From assembly GCF_001752365.1 (NCBI RefSeq), contig NZ_MEIY01000001.1:2924820-2988819 (forward strand): a stretch of DNA of 64,000 bases. The letters are read 5' to 3'. Made by a program: the position numbers and the translations under genes. A model generated the notes under the pieces. That model saw only the letters and a list, made by a program, of their open reading frames with translations. It ran no database searches and was not told the origin of the DNA. Source of the DNA: Marinobacter sp. X15-166B. Its GTDB lineage: Bacteria > Pseudomonadota > Gammaproteobacteria > Pseudomonadales > Oleiphilaceae. Below are positions 60,138 through 64,000 of the stretch, one piece after another; positions within the stretch are counted from its first letter, which is position 1, and each line of letters begins with the position of its first letter.

Positions 60138-60357
60138 GGTTCAGGTACTCCGTCGCTTCGGGGCTCAGATCGTGCGACGGGATCAGTCGCACCAGGCCGG
60201 CTTCCATGCACGCCGCCGCTTCTTCGTTGCTGTTAAACACCAGCACCATGGCCACTTTGTGGTGGCAACGGCCGTTGTCGTCGTTGATCACAGTCAATTC
60301 GCCAATGTCGTGCAGCAGGGCTGCGGGGGCGGTACTGGTCAGTGCTTGTGCTTCCAT
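60130..60357 (-). CDS. Hypothetical small phage protein
   Basis: 75 residues from ATG 60357 with an excellent AAGGAGGG ribosome site. It has a short beta-rich middle (GELTVINDDNGRCHHKVAMV) and a helical end. No family recognised. It lies 17 bases after the primase-helicase gene and overlaps the TraR-like gene. Confidence 0.55.
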   Translation of the reverse strand: MEAQALTSTAPAALLHDIGELTVINDDNGRCHHKVAMVLVFNSNEEAAACMEAGLVRLIPSHDLSPEATEYLNRG

Positions 60358-60374
60358 GATTCCCTCCTTAGGGG

Positions 60375-63083
60375 TCATTTTTCTTTTTCAAAAATCCAGC
60401 AACGAACGGTGTCGGAGCCGGTGTGGTTGAGTTCGCGGCGAATGGCGCTGCGTACGGTGCGGCTCGAATCAATAAACTTTCGGGCCCGGGACGTTTTCAG
60501 ATAGCGCTTGAGCTCGGACATGCGTGGAATTGACAGCTTGTTTTCCGCACACACCTGCTCGAAGTGCTTGAGATTGATGGCGATCATGCGGTCGTCGCCG
60601 TAATGGTTCAGGGTTGGCGATACGCTCTGGCCTTCGATGTAGTCGTAGGCTTCCCAGAACTCCTGCACCAGGGGGTGATCGGAGTTCACCGAGCCCTGAC
60701 GCTCCAGCGCCATGGCCTGAACCATCTGCCGGGCTGGCTCCAGATAGGATTCCGGCAGAAGCTTCAGGCCCTTTTCGCCCAGGCAATCCACCAGGGCCAT
60801 CAGCTGGCCGTGGTTTTTGGCGATGCGCAGAATGCGGATCTCCGGAATCTCTGACAGCGCCTGCTCGTAGGCCGGGGCCGCTTCAAAGAACATCTCCATC
60901 AACTTGGCTTCGGACGTTGTCGCCTGCAGCACAAACCCACTGACGTTTTCCATGGGCGTGCTTTCCAGCTTTATTGCCAGGGCCTTGGTGGCCGGGGTGT
61001 GTCCCTCGCGGGTAAATTTGAGGTGAACAATGCGCTGCAAAATGGCGTCACTGGCCTCAACCTGGGCGTTCTGCGAGATAATCACAGAGCCACGGAAAGG
61101 CGGCTCGTAGGTTTCGTTGCCGCTGGTCTTCAGGCCGCGTGCCCTGAGTGACCGGCCGTTGTACAGGGTTTTCAGTTCGTCCCAGTCAAACTGCTTTTGC
61201 TTGTTGCCGCCTTCCTGGTCGCGGTCTGACTCGATGAGCGACACCGGCAGGTTAGACACCTGGGCAAAGTTGCGGGAGCGCCCCGCCGCGGTGGATTTGT
61301 TGGGGTCAAAGCCTTCGTAATCGGTGCGGCCCACCAGTTTCCACAGGAATTCAATCAGGGTGGATTTACCGGACCCCGCCTCACCGACTATCTCGATGAA
61401 CGGGTAAGACTTGTGCTCAGCGCGGATCTGCTCGGCAAACAACGAGCCCAACCAGAACGCCAGCGCCACCACGCCCTTTGGCCCGAAGCAGTTGGCCAGA
61501 TCCAGCGCCCAGTCGCGTCTGTACTCGGAACGGGAACTGTTGATGCTCAGCGACACCGACGCCGACAGCGTCTTCAGGCTCATGCGGCCGATGTCGTAGT
61601 AGTCCTCTTCGTTGAGGTCGTAAATGTTGCCGGCATTGACGGCCAGCTCAGGAAATACCCAGGTCTCGTGCTCCTTGCTGTAGCCGATAAAATCAATGGT
61701 CTCGACGGTTTTGATGCCGCCGATCTGCTGCTTCAGTAGCCTGTCAAGCTGCTGGCTGGTGCCGGTCCAGACTGCACCGGGGGCAATGCCCAGCAGGCGC
61801 TTTTTGAACTCACTGGCACTGGCCAGCTGGCCACCGTTAAAAGTGTTCTTGACGGACCGACCGTCGTGGGGGAAATCGACCCGGGTGTAATACCAGCTCT
61901 CGTCGGTGATCGGGTTCGCCAGGTAATAGAGAAATGTGGGGTAGCAGTTGGCGATCTCCACCACCGCATTGCACTGCTGCAATGCTTTATCGCGGATCTC
62001 CTGGTCGGTCAGCGCTTCGCTGGAGTCTTCCAGTTCATTAATCGCTTTCTGGTATTCCTCCATGTTCAGCTTGAACCAGAACAGGCGGTTGCCGTAGCCG
62101 AACGGAAACTCGCGCTGGCCGGTGTGGTTGAACATGCGCGCCGCCTTCTCTCCGGCACTGCGGGCAATGACCAGATCGCCCTGGTACAGAAACTCTTTGG
62201 TGAGCTGTTCGCCGTCTTCGCTCAGCAGCTCGCCGCGCTGCCAGGCGTCGTTCCAGTCGTTCTTTGACTTGCCCACTTGCGGAATGATGGCCGCGCCGAC
62301 CTTCCAGCCCGCTGACCGCGCCGCCCTGGCAAACCGGCGGATGTAGCGCATGCCGGCGTCGTCGCCGTCCAGCGCCCATATAATTTTGGGCAGCATCGCG
62401 CCCGCTTCGCTGCGCAGCTTTTTTAACGATGCCAGCAGTTTTGTTGGGTAGTTGTTGCAGCTGAACGCCGCCACGGCCGGTATGCCGGCGTGGTACAGGG
62501 CGATGGCGTCGAAGATGCCCTCTACAATCCACAGCTCTGAGACTTGAGAAAGGTCCAGCCCGGGCGGTACCCACGCATCGCCCTTGAACTGCGCGCCCCG
62601 GTTGAAGTGGGCCTTCATCTTGCCGAACCGTTCCGGCTTATCGATCAGGCGCTCCCAGTAGTCGCGCTCGTTGATCTGGAAGCGAACGGTGGTGCTGCTG
62701 ATGTTGCGCTGGTAATCCCAGTAGGTTTCCTGGCTGTACCAACCGGCCACCTTGCCCAGATCAAAGCCCCGGCCGTGGCTCATGTAGGCGTCGGCCACTT
62801 CGGTGCCGGACGGCTTTTGCCCGGGCTTCAGGTCGCGGGGGGCGTAGCGGTCGGTCCAGTTGTCGAACAGGTCCGGGAACAGCGTCTTCACGTGGTGCTG
62901 GTCGCCGCATTTGGATTCCCGCCCGCATTTCAGCATCCAGGGGGCGTCCATCGAGGTGAACGCCTCCTTTTTGCCGCAGCTGGGGCACTGAATCCGGCGG
63001 ACGAACTTGGCGTCGGTGGATTCCCGGCCGCCAAAGTCGTTTTTGATGCGGAACAGAATGTCCGACCGTATTGAATCTTGCAT
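60375..63083 (-). CDS. Phage DNA primase/helicase
   Basis: 902 residues. An N-terminal zinc ribbon (CPSCGKKEAF ... CGRESKCG, about 34-60) precedes a TOPRIM-type primase domain (about 180-275) with WIVEGIFDAIALYHAG and IIWALDGDDAGMRY. A C-terminal helicase/AAA domain has Walker A VGEAGSGKSTLIEF (about 571-584) and Walker B-like VSLIESDRDQ (about 618-627). It probably primes and unwinds DNA for the element's own replication, comparable in role to P4 alpha. ATG 63083 is 12 bases after the preceding gene. Confidence 0.9.
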   Translation of the reverse strand: MQDSIRSDILFRIKNDFGGRESTDAKFVRRIQCPSCGKKEAFTSMDAPWMLKCGRESKCGDQHHVKTLFPDLFDNWTDRYAPRDLKPGQKPSGTEVADAYMSHGRGFDLGKVAGWYSQETYWDYQRNISSTTVRFQINERDYWERLIDKPERFGKMKAHFNRGAQFKGDAWVPPGLDLSQVSELWIVEGIFDAIALYHAGIPAVAAFSCNNYPTKLLASLKKLRSEAGAMLPKIIWALDGDDAGMRYIRRFARAARSAGWKVGAAIIPQVGKSKNDWNDAWQRGELLSEDGEQLTKEFLYQGDLVIARSAGEKAARMFNHTGQREFPFGYGNRLFWFKLNMEEYQKAINELEDSSEALTDQEIRDKALQQCNAVVEIANCYPTFLYYLANPITDESWYYTRVDFPHDGRSVKNTFNGGQLASASEFKKRLLGIAPGAVWTGTSQQLDRLLKQQIGGIKTVETIDFIGYSKEHETWVFPELAVNAGNIYDLNEEDYYDIGRMSLKTLSASVSLSINSSRSEYRRDWALDLANCFGPKGVVALAFWLGSLFAEQIRAEHKSYPFIEIVGEAGSGKSTLIEFLWKLVGRTDYEGFDPNKSTAAGRSRNFAQVSNLPVSLIESDRDQEGGNKQKQFDWDELKTLYNGRSLRARGLKTSGNETYEPPFRGSVIISQNAQVEASDAILQRIVHLKFTREGHTPATKALAIKLESTPMENVSGFVLQATTSEAKLMEMFFEAAPAYEQALSEIPEIRILRIAKNHGQLMALVDCLGEKGLKLLPESYLEPARQMVQAMALERQGSVNSDHPLVQEFWEAYDYIEGQSVSPTLNHYGDDRMIAINLKHFEQVCAENKLSIPRMSELKRYLKTSRARKFIDSSRTVRSAIRRELNHTGSDTVRCWIFEKEK

Positions 63084-63095
63084 TAGGCGCTCCGG

Positions 63096-63434
63096 TCAGA
63101 CGGTGATGCGGGTAGCGTCAGCGGTGTCGCGCAGTTGCAACAGCTCATGAATCGAGAAAACAGAGGTACGACCGGTGGTGTCGTGAATGACCACGGTGTT
63201 GCCTGTAGTCAGGCTGACATCCACGTAAGCGGAACGCTGGCCAACAGCCTCAAGGTCAGCCCACGCACGGGTAACGATCAGCGCGGCACGGCGACGGCTG
63301 CAGTGAAACTCTTCCATAATGCTGTCAATGGTCATGCTGATGGCGGATTTGCGCCCAAAGTCGCGTTTGCGAAGAGCGATCAGCTGGCCGTATGCGGCGT
63401 TGAATGCTTTGTTGTCGGATGCGTTAGCGTTCAT
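63096..63434 (-). CDS. Hypothetical phage protein
   Basis: 112 residues from ATG 63434. A helical first half with SIMEEFHCSRRRAALIVTRAW, which could contain a helix-turn-helix, is followed by a beta-rich segment (YVDVSLTTGNTVVIHDTTG). It overlaps the Ogr/Delta-like gene by 4 bases (ATGA). A small DNA-binding regulator is possible but not established. Confidence 0.6.
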   Translation of the reverse strand: MNANASDNKAFNAAYGQLIALRKRDFGRKSAISMTIDSIMEEFHCSRRRAALIVTRAWADLEAVGQRSAYVDVSLTTGNTVVIHDTTGRTSVFSIHELLQLRDTADATRITV

Positions 63435-63988
63435 TTTGTAATTCCTTTTTTTGGTTGGTATTTCTCGTAAGCCAGGTCAATTTCGAGCTGGCACTGCTCC
63501 CGCACATCGGGCGAAAGCGGTATCTCTCGCAGATTGCCTTCCAGGTCGAGCGAGAGGCGGTCGGTGTGGGTGATGAACACCACCCCCCGGTACCCGCAGT
63601 AATCGCCGCTCTGGCAGAACACGTACAGCTGGCGCTGCGCCGGGATCATCTGCACGCTGGTGCGCACCCGGCACACGCCGGTGCAGTGAGGGCACAGGAT
63701 GCGCAGAAAGCTGTTGCGCACGCCGGGCTGCAGCTTTGCCTGGCCGTCGACCTGGGCCCGGGGGATCTTGGCCCGGTGCACGGGCCCGTAAGAGACCTGC
63801 ACGCCGCCCCGGTAGCCGCACTCCAGGTTGCGGCACTGCACCAGGCCGTCCCATCCGCGCTCCTGTATTGAGCGGCTGGACTGAATGGAGCAAGCCTCCC
63901 CGCACGCCGGGCAGTTCAGATGCAGGAAGTTGCGCGTGATCCGGCTCATGGGCACCTTGCTACTTGCTTTCTCGCTTTTGTTTGACAT
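63431..63988 (-). CDS. Tandem Ogr/Delta-type zinc-finger transcription activator
   Basis: 185 residues behind AGGGG. Two copies of the Ogr/Delta finger are present: C26-x2-C29-x22-C52-x4-C57 and C99-x2-C102-x22-C125-x5-C131, each with the following GYRGG/GYRGV turn. Phage P2 Ogr has one such finger of the form C-x2-C-x22-C-x4-C; satellite P4 Delta is a fusion of two. Such proteins activate late promoters, in P4 those of the helper phage. First visible gene of the leftward operon; a second start at 63949 is possible. Confidence 0.8.
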   Translation of the reverse strand: MSNKSEKASSKVPMSRITRNFLHLNCPACGEACSIQSSRSIQERGWDGLVQCRNLECGYRGGVQVSYGPVHRAKIPRAQVDGQAKLQPGVRNSFLRILCPHCTGVCRVRTSVQMIPAQRQLYVFCQSGDYCGYRGVVFITHTDRLSLDLEGNLREIPLSPDVREQCQLEIDLAYEKYQPKKGITK

Positions 63989-64000
63989 CAGTCGCCCCTA

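Larger units (their letters stand above)
55123..64000. mobile_element. Phage-like integrated element, one end (continues beyond the window)
   Basis: From the 3' end of tRNA-Cys onward every gene is leftward and phage-type: antirepressor, tyrosine integrase, excisionase-like protein, a series of short overlapping unknowns, a TraR/DksA-type zinc finger, a TOPRIM primase-helicase and an Ogr/Delta-like zinc-finger protein. The integrase gene next to a tRNA is the usual layout at an attachment site. The primase-helicase plus Delta-like pair recalls P4-type satellites or P2-type prophages. No structural, packaging or CI-type repressor genes are visible in the part shown. Confidence 0.85.

Overview
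The window comes from the chromosome of a GC-rich gammaproteobacterium. The gene order gltA / sdhCDAB-sucAB-lpd-sucCD, the scpAB-rluB and gacA-uvrC-pgsA groupings, and RpoN/FliA-type promoter matches beside flagellar genes suggest a motile, probably marine, relative of the Pseudomonas/Marinobacter assemblage. The genus cannot be fixed from sequence alone.

Positions 1-15700 hold the 3' part of topA, a beta-hydroxyacid dehydrogenase, and nearly the whole lower TCA cycle. gltA is transcribed leftward and sdhCDAB-sucAB-lpd rightward from a shared intergenic region with good sigma70 promoters on both strands; sucCD follows. Positions 15700-29800 hold trpS, the condensin genes scpA, scpB and smc (smc is frameshifted), rluB, a sensor-like fragment of a diguanylate cyclase, zipA, ligA, a chemoreceptor and a CBS-domain protein. 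Positions 29860-36200 hold mnmC (frameshifted), a periplasmic cyclophilin, the flgA/flgM/flgN block and the divergent cheV-cheR pair. Positions 36200-55100 hold a DUF938 methyltransferase, an AEC transporter, dadA (frameshifted) with an alanine racemase, tRNA-Ser(GGA), azlCD, a second chemoreceptor, a YheU-like protein, gacA-uvrC-pgsA, a four-gene MCE lipid-transport operon, thiBPQ under a TPP riboswitch, and a tRNA-Gly/tRNA-Cys pair.

From just after tRNA-Cys to the window end lies an integrated phage-like element, all leftward: a tandem Ogr/Delta-type zinc-finger protein, a TOPRIM primase-helicase, a chain of small overlapping genes, an excisionase-like protein, a tyrosine integrase and an AntA-type antirepressor. 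The architecture recalls P2/P4-type elements. Its far end, structural genes (if any) and second attachment site lie outside the window.

Three long genes (smc, mnmC, dadA) are each broken by one indel located at a homopolymer tract, which makes systematic sequence error the leading explanation. The observations most worth a second look are those frameshifts, the sigma28 and sigma54 promoter matches at flgM and flgA, the GGDEF-less diguanylate cyclase fragment, the non-AUG trpS start overlapped by a Trp-containing minigene, and the Delta-like element whose integrase lacks the expected catalytic arginine and lies at the end of a coupled replication operon.
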